A stretch of 64,000 bases of DNA, taken from an uncultured SAR116 cluster alpha proteobacterium (GTDB lineage: Bacteria > Pseudomonadota > Alphaproteobacteria > Puniceispirillales > Marisalimonadaceae). The DNA is taken from positions 1-64,000 of the forward strand of contig CACEFQ010000003.1 of the NCBI GenBank assembly GCA_902558885.1, in the 5' to 3' direction. This document shows, one piece after another, positions 8,913 to 18,095 of this stretch (position 1 is its first letter; each line of letters starts with the position of its first letter). The notes beneath the pieces are model-generated. The model was not told where the DNA came from, did not search any database, and saw only the letters and a list, made by a program, of their open reading frames with translations. Both the position numbers and the translations under genes were made by a program.

Positions 8913-10904
8913 TTATTTTTTACCCTTACTAGATTTCTTTGCTGTGGAAGCAGGTTTCTTTGCTTTTATGTTAGAGGTTTTTATTAAATGTCTAATTTCC
9001 ATAGTCGCACTTATTTTACTTTTTCTTCCATCTTCTAGCGTAAATTCTGTGTTGATTGTTGCAGTATCTTTATCAAGATATAAGTCTTTTATTATATCTT
9101 TATACCTACTATTAATTACACTTCTTCTTACTTTTCTCGTTCTGGTTAATTCACCATCATCTGCTTCTAACTCTTTAAATAACAATAAGAATTTCGCAAT
9201 TTTAGTATTATCAGGAAGTTGTTCATTAACTTTTTTGATCTCATCTTCAATAAGTTTGTAAATTTCTTTATGTGCTGCTAGTCCAGTGTATGAAGTAAAA
9301 GGTAATTGCAATTTCTCAGCAAGTTTTGAGACAATAGAAAACCTTATACAAATAATAGCAGTTAAGTATGGTTTTTCAGAGCCAATGACCACAGCTTCTC
9401 CCACATAAGGAGAAAATTTCAATTTGTTTTCTATATTTTGAGGTGAAAATTTAACACCATCTGATTTAACAGCAATATCATTTACTCGATCAAGTACGTT
9501 AAGTCTTCCCTTTTCATCAAAAAAGCCTGCATCCCCGGTATACATCCATCCTTTTTTAATAGTTTCTTTGTAAGCTTTTTCATTATTAAAATATCCAGAA
9601 AACATGCTTGGGTGTTTTGTTATTATTTCACCAAGACCATTTGGATCGGGATCTACAATCTTAACTTCACAATCTGGAAAAGGAACACCTACAGTCTCAC
9701 AATCCATTGTTCCTTCAGGTACATCCTGCAATGTGTAAGCGCCCATAAGTTCAGTCTGTCCATAAAGTTGTCTTAGAGGAATGCCCATAGCAAGAAAGAA
9801 TTTAAATGTTTCAGGACCAATAGCAGACCCGCCAGTGGCTGCAGATTTAACCTTACTAAAGCCTAGTCTATCTTTTAATGAAGAAAATAATAGTTTGTCT
9901 GCTAGAAAATCTCTTTTACCCTGATCAACAGCTTTTAATCCTCTTTCTACCATAGTGTTAAACAACCACTGAGTTATTTTGGGGGCGTCTAAAATTCTTG
10001 ATCTCATGTCAGCTGCAATTTGTTCCCATAATCTAGGAGCCCCAAGCATAAAAGTTGGCCCAACTTCTCTCATGTCTTCCATTGCGGTTTCAGGTCTTTC
10101 AGGAAAATTTACTTTCATACCTCCAACAATATTAAACCCCACACCATAAGTCTGTTCCATTATCCATGGAAATGGTAACACTGAAACGTATTCATCATCC
10201 ACAGACTTTGGATCAACTTTAAGATATCTTATTACATGTTCAATAAACTTAGCCCCTGGAAGCATCGCTAATTTAGGATTTGAGGTTGTTCCAGATGTGG
10301 TGCATAGAATAGCATTTTTTTCACCTGAGATTTTTTCTATCATTTTATTATATTTATTGGGGTCTTTCGATGCGATCTCTTTTCCTTCTTCAATTAAATC
10401 AGCCATGTCTGTAATTTTTGGATCATTCAATTCTTTAAGACCACGACTATCTTCATAGAAAATATTGATTTGATTATTTTTAGGCCTTTTAATAGTTAAT
10501 ATTTTATCCACTTGTTCTTGATCTTCTGCATAAACAAAGTTCACTTTTGCAGCATTCATTAAATAGCCAACTTCTTCATCTAATGTATCTCTATATATAC
10601 CCAAGCTCATTCCACCTATAGCTTGAGCGGCTAGTTCAAAAAATAGCCAGGAAGGTTTGTTATCGCCAATTAAACCAATAACATCGCCCGTCTTGAAACC
10701 TCTTTTAGACAAGCTAAGTCCCAAATATGAAACATTATCATTATACTCTTTCCATGTGATTTCGTTCCAAATACCTAAATCTTTGTCTCTTAAAGCGACT
10801 GTATTTGGTATAGTTTCAGCTCTGTGTTTAAGAATTTTTGGAAGCGTATCGTGAATATTTGTATCTGGATAATTGGACATGACTAACTTTAAATTTAACC
10901 CCAT
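8913..10904 (-). CDS. Long-chain acyl-CoA synthetase (AMP-forming), first gene of the transport operon
   Basis: Adenylate-forming fatty-acid CoA ligase of the long-chain (FadD15 / eukaryotic ACSL-like) type, 663 residues. Motifs are CTTSGTTSNPKLAM (P-loop), YGQTELMGAYTLQ, and YTGDAGFFDEKGRL near the hinge. The C terminus is a Lys/Ser/Ala-rich tail (KKPASTAKKSSKGKK), unusual for the family. The track start gives MGLNLKLVMSNY; the Met at residue 9 (position 10880) is an equally good start because neither has a clear ribosome-binding site. It heads the operon with the Liv-type importer, suggesting that the imported molecule or a derivative is activated to a CoA thioester. Confidence 0.9.
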   Translation of the reverse strand: MGLNLKLVMSNYPDTNIHDTLPKILKHRAETIPNTVALRDKDLGIWNEITWKEYNDNVSYLGLSLSKRGFKTGDVIGLIGDNKPSWLFFELAAQAIGGMSLGIYRDTLDEEVGYLMNAAKVNFVYAEDQEQVDKILTIKRPKNNQINIFYEDSRGLKELNDPKITDMADLIEEGKEIASKDPNKYNKMIEKISGEKNAILCTTSGTTSNPKLAMLPGAKFIEHVIRYLKVDPKSVDDEYVSVLPFPWIMEQTYGVGFNIVGGMKVNFPERPETAMEDMREVGPTFMLGAPRLWEQIAADMRSRILDAPKITQWLFNTMVERGLKAVDQGKRDFLADKLLFSSLKDRLGFSKVKSAATGGSAIGPETFKFFLAMGIPLRQLYGQTELMGAYTLQDVPEGTMDCETVGVPFPDCEVKIVDPDPNGLGEIITKHPSMFSGYFNNEKAYKETIKKGWMYTGDAGFFDEKGRLNVLDRVNDIAVKSDGVKFSPQNIENKLKFSPYVGEAVVIGSEKPYLTAIICIRFSIVSKLAEKLQLPFTSYTGLAAHKEIYKLIEDEIKKVNEQLPDNTKIAKFLLLFKELEADDGELTRTRKVRRSVINSRYKDIIKDLYLDKDTATINTEFTLEDGRKSKISATMEIRHLIKTSNIKAKKPASTAKKSSKGKK

Positions 10905-11133
10905 AAATATTAAATTATCTACTAACTGAGTAAATAATTTACATTAATAAAAATTGATGAGATCAAACTTAGAAATAAGTAACCCCCCCCATATAATTAA
11001 TAGGCTATCCAAAAAAACATTAAAATCAACATAAACTTTAATAAAATTTTAAAAAAATTATATCGCTTATTTTCAATGACTTATTTGGTAAAAAAACTCT
11101 GTTGCCAAATTAAAAATTTAATTAATTTACTTG

Positions 11134-12843
11134 TTAAATAAAAGAATCACCTGTTAACTGAACTATAGATGCTCCTTTTGTAACAATTTTGAAATGAGAT
11201 TCAACCCTAGGCAAAATATGAAAATCAAAAAATTCAGCAGAGATAATCTTACTGTTTAGAAAATTTTCATTTTGAGATTTTTCTGACAATTTTAATTTAG
11301 CTTTAACTTTTCCTTTATGCATTAGCCATCCACCAATTAGATAGCCAAAACCCATCATGTAATCAAAACTAATACATGAAAGCATTTCAGCATCATCTCT
11401 ATTTTCTAAAATAAAATCTAGAGTGTTTGATGCTAAGGCAATCATATTTGACATTTCTTGATTTTGTTCGCAATCAACTTTAATCTCTTCTAAGAATTCT
11501 TTTGTGGTTTTTCCATTATCTCTTATAGTTTTCCTAAACATAAAGTCATTGGCTTGAATGGCATTAGTTCCTTCGTATATTGGTAATATTCTCGCATCTC
11601 TCATAAACTGAGCTGCCCCAGTTTCTTCAATAAATCCCATACCTCCATGAATTTGTAGTCCATTACTTGTAACCTCTTGCGCTAATTCAGTAGACCATCC
11701 TTTGATTATTGGAATTAAAAAACCTTCTTTCAATTTACATTTTTCATTGCCGTTTTGTGCTCTTTCCATAATTTCGGATGAAACTAAAATCAAAGCACGC
11801 ATTGCCTCTGTAAGACTACGCATGGACAAAAGTAGTCTTTTTACATCACCATGGCCTATAATTGGTGTGCCTTTTTCTCTATTAATTGGAGTTCCTTGAA
11901 TTCTTGTGTTTGCGTACTCTAGTGCTTTTTGTCTAGCAGCCTCAGAAATTGCCATCCCTTGAAGTCCAACATCAAACCGTGCTCTATTCATCATAATAAA
12001 CATGTATTCAATGCCTCTACCTTCTTCTCCCAGCATATAACCGATAGCACCTTCATTCTCTCCATAAGACATAACTGCTGTTGGGCTTGCTTTTATACCC
12101 ATCTTATGTTCGATAGATATGCATTTAAGGTCATTTCTAATTGTATAGTCGCCATTTTCATCTTTTAGGAATTTTGGAATTATAAAAGTAGAAATACCTT
12201 TTATACCATCGGGCGCGCCCTCAGTTCTTGCAAGGACCAGATGAATTATATTTTCAGACATATCATGTTCACCATAGGTGATATATATTTTTTGTCCTTT
12301 TATTCTCCAATTCTCACCATCATGCTCAGCTTTAGTTTTTATTGTAGCTAGATCTGTTCCAGACTGAGGTTCTGTTAAATTCATAGTGCCTGTCCAGGCT
12401 CCAGAATTGAACTTGGGTAGATATGTTTTTTTTTCTTCTTCTGTTCCTACAAGAGCAAACGCGTCAATTAATCCTTGGGTCAATAAGCTACATAAAGCAA
12501 AAGACATATTTGCTCCATGCCAATATTCATTAATTGCAGCGCTCATTCTTGCTGGTAATCCCATACCATCATAATTAGAATCACTTGCTACTCCAATCCA
12601 GCCTCCCTTAGCAATTTCTGAAAAGGCATGACTAAATCCTTCAGGTGTTTCAACTTCGTTATCTTGTCGAAGAATGGGATTGTTCTTATCACCAAAATGA
12701 TTTAGGGGTGCTAAGTAGTTATCTGCTAGCTTCCCAGCCTCTGATAGAACTGCGTCAATTGTAGTGTCATCAAGATCCTCATGAGCAGGCAAAAGATTTT
12801 CTAAAACAAACTTTGTATCCTCTAAAGGAGACGTGTAACCCAT
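11134..12843 (-). CDS. Acyl-CoA dehydrogenase, DmdC-like long form
   Basis: FAD-dependent acyl-CoA dehydrogenase of 569 residues, about 180 longer than short-chain members because of a C-terminal extension. Features include the N-terminal GYTSPLEDTKFVLENL, the FAD/substrate segment MNLTEPQSGTDLATIKTKA, GQKIYITYGEHD, and LQIHGGMGFIEETGAAQFMRDARI. This architecture is shared with 3-methylmercaptopropionyl-CoA dehydrogenase (DmdC) and related acyl-CoA dehydrogenases, so the true substrate could be MMPA-CoA or a medium-chain acyl-CoA. It is transcribed divergently from a CoA ligase gene 76 bp away; the pair would activate and then desaturate an acid. No dmdA or dmdD is visible. Confidence 0.87.
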   Translation of the reverse strand: MGYTSPLEDTKFVLENLLPAHEDLDDTTIDAVLSEAGKLADNYLAPLNHFGDKNNPILRQDNEVETPEGFSHAFSEIAKGGWIGVASDSNYDGMGLPARMSAAINEYWHGANMSFALCSLLTQGLIDAFALVGTEEEKKTYLPKFNSGAWTGTMNLTEPQSGTDLATIKTKAEHDGENWRIKGQKIYITYGEHDMSENIIHLVLARTEGAPDGIKGISTFIIPKFLKDENGDYTIRNDLKCISIEHKMGIKASPTAVMSYGENEGAIGYMLGEEGRGIEYMFIMMNRARFDVGLQGMAISEAARQKALEYANTRIQGTPINREKGTPIIGHGDVKRLLLSMRSLTEAMRALILVSSEIMERAQNGNEKCKLKEGFLIPIIKGWSTELAQEVTSNGLQIHGGMGFIEETGAAQFMRDARILPIYEGTNAIQANDFMFRKTIRDNGKTTKEFLEEIKVDCEQNQEMSNMIALASNTLDFILENRDDAEMLSCISFDYMMGFGYLIGGWLMHKGKVKAKLKLSEKSQNENFLNSKIISAEFFDFHILPRVESHFKIVTKGASIVQLTGDSFI

Positions 12844-12919
12844 TTAAAACTCCGAAATATTTTCATAGTTGATAAAATCAAGTCTTACTATTATGAATAT
12901 TATTAGGAGGAAATCAACT

Positions 12920-14557
12920 ATGTCTGAAATAGAAAATGGTTTAAGTAAAAATAAAGCAAATTACGCCTCATTAAGTCCTTTATCATTTCTAGAAAGAACA
13001 CGAAAAACATTTCCAAATCAAATTGCTATTGAATATAAAGACTATAAATTGACTTACCAGCAAGCTGGTAAAAGATGTGACGCATTAGCAGAACTTGTTA
13101 GAGATAAAAATTATGCTGAAGGAAGTGCAATCGCAGTAATGCTGCCCAATATTCCAGTTATGTGGGAGTGTCATTTTGGTATACCGATGGCAACTAGTGT
13201 CTTGAACGCAATTAACACTAGACTTGATAGTTTCACTGTTCGTTTTATTCTTGAACATGGAGAATCTAAAATGTTCATTTATGATTCTGAATATAGCCAA
13301 ATAGTTGAGAAAGCCGTAGACAATTTAAAAAATCCTCCATTATTGATTGAATATGTCGATAAAATTGCTGGTAATCAAAGGTCTAGTTTTGCCAAGAAAT
13401 TTAACTGTTTGGACTATGAAACAGAATTAGAAAAGTTTATTGGTAGTAAATTTGAACACGTTTTGCCAACTGACGAGTGGAATTCAATTGCTCTCAATTA
13501 CACCTCTGGAACAACGGGCAACCCAAAGGGAGTTGTGTATCACCATCGTGGCGCATATTTGAATGCCATTGGCAACACGCTTACCTGGGATTTACCAATG
13601 CACCCTAAGTATTTATGGACACTTCCTATGTTTCATTGCAATGGATGGTGTTTCCCTTGGACTATTACTGAAAGAGCAGGCACCCATGTTTGTTTAAGAC
13701 AACCAGCTGGAGAATTAATTGTTAAGGCTTTTCAAAGACACAATATAACTCATTTGTGTGGAGCTCCAATTGTAATGCAAATGGTGGCGGATTATTTATT
13801 ACAAAATAAAATATCTCTTAAATCAAAAATTAAAATGATGACAGCTGGTGCTCCTCCTCCAGAGGCTGTTCTAAGCAAAATGGAGACTTGTGGCATTGAC
13901 GTCATACATGTTTATGGTCTTACAGAAATTTATGGGCCTGCAGTTGTCTGCGCATGGCATCCAGAGTGGAACCAATATGACACTTCCGAACAGGCTAAAT
14001 TAAAAGCAAGGCAAGGTGTTGTTTATTCTGTACAAGAAAATATGAAAATTGTAGATCCTAAATCTAAAAAAGAAGTACCAAAAGATGGAATATCATTAGG
14101 TGAAGTCTTTATAAGAGGAAATATAACAATGAAAGGTTACCTTAAAAACAAAAAAGCAACTGATGAAGCTTTTGAAGATGGTTGGTTTCACACAGGTGAC
14201 TTAGGTGTTTGGTATGATGATGGTTATATACAACTTAAGGATAGATCAAAAGATATAATTATATCTGGAGGTGAAAATATTTCCTCCATTGAAGTAGAAG
14301 ATGCTATATATAAACACCCGGATGTTATTGCAGTAGCTGTTGTCGCAAAAGAAGACGAAAAATGGGGCGAGACTCCTTGTGCATTTGTGGAATTAAGTGA
14401 AGGATCTTCAGTTGGAGAAAATGAGTTAAGAGATCATTGTAAATCTTTATTAGCTGGATTTAAGGTGCCTAGATATTTTAATTTTGTGGAGCTTCCAAAA
14501 ACAAGCACAGGAAAAATACAAAAGTTTAAACTAAGAGAACAAGCAAATCTTGTATAA
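12920..14557 (+). CDS. Acyl-CoA synthetase (AMP-forming), short/medium chain type
   Basis: CoA ligase of 545 residues. The track ORF starts at 12869, but the ATG at 12920 has a strong AGGAGGA at 12905-12911 with 8-base spacing, and MSEIENGL fits the family start. Motifs are NYTSGTTGNPKGVVYHHRG, VYGLTEIYGP, FHTGDLGVWYDDGYIQLKDRSKD and, at the C terminus, the catalytic-Lys region PKTSTGKIQKFKLR. It resembles the group containing plant short-chain acyl-activating enzymes and bacterial fatty-acid ligases starting SPLSFLERT. Divergent orientation with the DmdC-like dehydrogenase suggests joint regulation. The DmdB type characterised in Ruegeria appears, from memory, to belong to a different subgroup, so a methylmercaptopropionate role is only one option. 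Confidence 0.9.
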   Translation: MSEIENGLSKNKANYASLSPLSFLERTRKTFPNQIAIEYKDYKLTYQQAGKRCDALAELVRDKNYAEGSAIAVMLPNIPVMWECHFGIPMATSVLNAINTRLDSFTVRFILEHGESKMFIYDSEYSQIVEKAVDNLKNPPLLIEYVDKIAGNQRSSFAKKFNCLDYETELEKFIGSKFEHVLPTDEWNSIALNYTSGTTGNPKGVVYHHRGAYLNAIGNTLTWDLPMHPKYLWTLPMFHCNGWCFPWTITERAGTHVCLRQPAGELIVKAFQRHNITHLCGAPIVMQMVADYLLQNKISLKSKIKMMTAGAPPPEAVLSKMETCGIDVIHVYGLTEIYGPAVVCAWHPEWNQYDTSEQAKLKARQGVVYSVQENMKIVDPKSKKEVPKDGISLGEVFIRGNITMKGYLKNKKATDEAFEDGWFHTGDLGVWYDDGYIQLKDRSKDIIISGGENISSIEVEDAIYKHPDVIAVAVVAKEDEKWGETPCAFVELSEGSSVGENELRDHCKSLLAGFKVPRYFNFVELPKTSTGKIQKFKLREQANLV

Positions 14558-14558
14558 T

Positions 14559-17500
14559 TTAGCCTACCTTTTTTAAACTCTGGTTATTTAGAATTTTATC
14601 AAAAGATTTGTCCCATTTTTGTTCAGCAATTTTTATATTTTTTTCTTTAACGTGACCATACCCTTTTATTGATAAGGGTATATCAAGGAATTCGATAATT
14701 TTTTTATAATTATTATCATTTAAAATTTTAGATATCTTATCAATAGTAGTGATAGTTTTTTCAGCTAAAGCGCGTTCTTTTTTTCTTTCTAAGGTATATC
14801 CAAATATATCTAATTTTGTTCCTCTTAAAAATTTAAAATAAGACAAAACTTTGAAAATTTTATATACCGAATGACCAAACCTTCTCTTAAGTAGATGACC
14901 TGTATCAGGATCTTTTTTAGAGAACAAAGGTGGTGCTAGATAGTATTCTAATTTTGCGTTTTTATTTTCATTTAAAAAGTTTTGGGCAAAATCTCCACTA
15001 GTATGTAACCTAGCAACTTCATATTCATCTTTGTATCTCATTGCTCTAAATAAAGTAAGGGCAACCTTTCTGGATAGAGGCAATTCTTTTTCTGAATTCT
15101 TCATTTGGTTTTCTTTTTCAATTACTTTTTTTACAATAGAAAGAAAAACTTTTGAGTACTCTTTATTTTGATATTTTTCAAGGATGTCAGAAAAATTATC
15201 TACATATTTATCAATTGATATATTTTCGGACTTTTTTGAGTTTAAGCCCGCTGCAGTAAATACTGATTGAGGTTGTTCGCACAATAATCGTCCCCAATTG
15301 AAAGCCCTTAGGTTTTGTTCAATAGCCACTCCATTCAGCTCTATGGCTTTTTGCAGAGAATCAACCTTTATTGGAAGAAGTTCCTTTTGAGCAGCTATTC
15401 CTAACATCATTATATTTGCAGAAACTGTGTCGCCAACTAAAGCTTCAGCTAAATTGGATATATCAATAAAGTCTATATTTTCAGTTTGAAGATGATTTTC
15501 TAAATGTTTTTTTAATAAGCTATCATCGACAACTGTACCAATGTGAACGCCAGCAACTCCAACTGGCTCTACCCTTCCATTAATTATGGCATTTGTTTTT
15601 GAAGGATTTAGTGTTCTAGTAATAGAAGGAGAAACTGACACAACAGCGTCACACCCCAGAAGTACGTCGGCTGTTTCATTTGGAAGTCTTGCAGATCTGT
15701 TATAAAGTGATTTTTCTTTTCCAATTCTAATTTGACTTGTTACTGCCCCGTTTTTTTGGGCTAATCCGGTAAAATTCATTGATTGTGCAAACAGCTTATC
15801 AATTCGAGCAGCCATAACTATTATAGCAGCAACAGTTGAAACTCCAGTGCCACCAATACCTGCCATTATTACATTCTGAATATTATTTAGGGTTTTCTTA
15901 GGTTTTTTTAAGTAATTAATTATCTCTGGAATTTCTGGAAAATTCTTTTTTTCTTTGATTGAAATACTACCAGCTTGTACACCTATAAAACTTGGACAAA
16001 ATCCTTTTTTACAAGAATAATCCTTATTACAAACACTTTGATCAATTTGTCTTTTAGTTCCATCGAAATGCTCAAAGGGTTTCACAGCTACGCAATTTGA
16101 TTTTTCAGCACAGTCTCCACATCCTTCACAAACATCAGGATTAATGAACATTTTAATTTCTCTATCTTTAATATATCCCCTTTTGCGTCTTCTTCGAAGT
16201 TCTGTTGCACAAGTTTGAACATAAATTATTACTGTAACTCCGGAGATTTTTCTTACTTCTTTTTGAATGTTTATAAGTTCGTCTCTATGAAATATTCCAA
16301 CTTTGTCAGCAAATAATTTTAATTCTTTGAACTGCTCTGGTTCATCCGATACAACATAAATTTTTTTAACACCCTCTGCTTCAAGTTGTTTGGATATTGC
16401 CCATGGAGTTGAGCCACCAATTGCCCTTTGTCCACCTGTCATTGCCACTGCATCATTGTAAAGAATTTTAAATGTAATATTAACATTTGCAGAAACGGCT
16501 GCTCTTATTGCTAAAGAACCAGAGTGAGCATATGTACCGTCACCAATATTTTGAAATGTATGTTTATGATTTGAGAATGGTGCTCTTCCTATCCAATGTC
16601 CACCCTCACCACCCATTTGGCTAAAATTTGTTAATTTTTCAGGATGAAGAAAATATCCAATAGAGTGGCAGCCTATACCTATGCCCACAACTTCTTCGTC
16701 TGGTGTCTTGGTTCCTGTATTGTGAGGGCACCCTGCGCAATACCAAGGTGTTCTTGATGCAACTGGTGGCAAATTACTTCCAATAGCTTCTGCTTTTGTT
16801 TTAGGAATATCAACGCTTATTGAAGACTGTATGACTTTTTTAAGTAAACAATCTGCTATAACATCACTAGATAATTCTGATATCTTAGGGATAAGTTCTT
16901 CTTTAGAGGATGCATCCAACTTTCCAGATAATTGAGGTCTTGCTTTGGAGTTAAAAAGAATATGAGCCACTTGTTCTTCAACAATACTAGCTTTTTCTTC
17001 AATAACTAGAATTTCTTTAAATTCTTCACAAAAATTAATTATTTCTTGATCTATTAATGGCCAAGGAATTTTGCATGCAAAAAGGCCAATTCCACTTTTT
17101 TCAGGATCTTTGATACCAATTTTATCCAAAGCATCAATAGTTTCAGTAGTAGCTTTACCTACTGAAATTATACCTAAGGTCTTTTTTGTTGGATTAAATA
17201 TCACATTATTGATTTTATTTACTTTTATAAAATCTTTAGATGCGGGTACTCTTCTTTTAATCAGGGTAGCTTCTCTATCTAAAGCTGGGTCATGTCTATT
17301 TACATGAACGTTTACTGGGTTATCTAAATTAATTAAACTAGGTCTTAATTTTCCAAGATCTATTACAGAATTTGAATCTGCTGTATCACTAGTAATTTTA
17401 AGGGCAACACATATGCCTGCATGACGTGACAATGCAAAAGCTTGCAGCCCCATTGGTATGACTTCATCTACATTCGCAGGATAAAAAACTGGAATACCTG

Positions 17501-17999
17501 CAGAAATTAGGGATTGTTCTGATTGGTATGCAATTGTAGAACTTTTCCCAATTGGATCATCTGCAACTGCTAATACCATCCCACCTTTTTTGGAAACGCC
17601 ACCCATATTCGCGTGTCTTAAAGCATCCATAGATCTATCTAAACCTGGCCCTTTTCCATACCACATGGAAAAAACACCATCTATTTCAGGTTTGTCATAT
17701 AGACCAAGCATTTGAGTACCCCAAGCTGCAGTGGCAGCTAATTCTTCATTCACTGCTGGTTGAAAAATTATATTGTGTTTTTCAAGATGTTTTTTTGATC
17801 TTCCCAGTTCTAGATCAAGTGTTCCAAGCGGTGAACCTGGGTAACCACTTACATAACCTTGGGTTTGTAATCCATTATCTTTGTCAAATTTTGCTTGCTC
17901 AATTAGAAGACGGACTAATGCTTGAACACCATTCATAAGCGCTAAATCATTGTCCTGAGTAAAACAATCGTCTAATCTAATATTATCAATGTAATTCAA
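14559..17999 (-). CDS. Indolepyruvate ferredoxin oxidoreductase, alpha-beta fusion
   Basis: Large ThDP and iron-sulfur enzyme of 1146 residues that oxidatively decarboxylates aryl-pyruvates (from Trp, Phe, Tyr) or related 2-oxoacids to acyl-CoA. Order: a pyrimidine-binding domain (about 20-350), a ThDP domain with WYCAGCPHNTGT and GDGTYAHSG...NDAVAMTGGQ (about 415-600), an Fe-S segment with CEGCGDCAEKSNC and CNKDYSCKKGFCPSF (about 615-665), a gamma-like domain with MAGIGGTGVSTVAA (about 690-900) and a C-terminal DUF6537-like region. The electron acceptor would be ferredoxin; none is encoded nearby. The gene is convergent with the ligase at 12.9-14.6 kb, with one base between the stops. Confidence 0.93.
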   Translation of the reverse strand: MNYIDNIRLDDCFTQDNDLALMNGVQALVRLLIEQAKFDKDNGLQTQGYVSGYPGSPLGTLDLELGRSKKHLEKHNIIFQPAVNEELAATAAWGTQMLGLYDKPEIDGVFSMWYGKGPGLDRSMDALRHANMGGVSKKGGMVLAVADDPIGKSSTIAYQSEQSLISAGIPVFYPANVDEVIPMGLQAFALSRHAGICVALKITSDTADSNSVIDLGKLRPSLINLDNPVNVHVNRHDPALDREATLIKRRVPASKDFIKVNKINNVIFNPTKKTLGIISVGKATTETIDALDKIGIKDPEKSGIGLFACKIPWPLIDQEIINFCEEFKEILVIEEKASIVEEQVAHILFNSKARPQLSGKLDASSKEELIPKISELSSDVIADCLLKKVIQSSISVDIPKTKAEAIGSNLPPVASRTPWYCAGCPHNTGTKTPDEEVVGIGIGCHSIGYFLHPEKLTNFSQMGGEGGHWIGRAPFSNHKHTFQNIGDGTYAHSGSLAIRAAVSANVNITFKILYNDAVAMTGGQRAIGGSTPWAISKQLEAEGVKKIYVVSDEPEQFKELKLFADKVGIFHRDELINIQKEVRKISGVTVIIYVQTCATELRRRRKRGYIKDREIKMFINPDVCEGCGDCAEKSNCVAVKPFEHFDGTKRQIDQSVCNKDYSCKKGFCPSFIGVQAGSISIKEKKNFPEIPEIINYLKKPKKTLNNIQNVIMAGIGGTGVSTVAAIIVMAARIDKLFAQSMNFTGLAQKNGAVTSQIRIGKEKSLYNRSARLPNETADVLLGCDAVVSVSPSITRTLNPSKTNAIINGRVEPVGVAGVHIGTVVDDSLLKKHLENHLQTENIDFIDISNLAEALVGDTVSANIMMLGIAAQKELLPIKVDSLQKAIELNGVAIEQNLRAFNWGRLLCEQPQSVFTAAGLNSKKSENISIDKYVDNFSDILEKYQNKEYSKVFLSIVKKVIEKENQMKNSEKELPLSRKVALTLFRAMRYKDEYEVARLHTSGDFAQNFLNENKNAKLEYYLAPPLFSKKDPDTGHLLKRRFGHSVYKIFKVLSYFKFLRGTKLDIFGYTLERKKERALAEKTITTIDKISKILNDNNYKKIIEFLDIPLSIKGYGHVKEKNIKIAEQKWDKSFDKILNNQSLKKVG

Positions 18000-18095
18000 T
18001 TCTAACTCAATAAAGTTTTGTATATATATAATTTAAATAATTAAAAAGATTTTAACAAGTAGTAAGAGTAATTAAAGGAAAGGTGATTATTTTTT

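Noticed and set aside
10905-11133. C8 run and AT-rich gap as a possible element or phase-variation tract
   Set aside because: The 8-base C run lies in a non-coding gap and no promoter or repeat is linked to it; it may only be a homopolymer.
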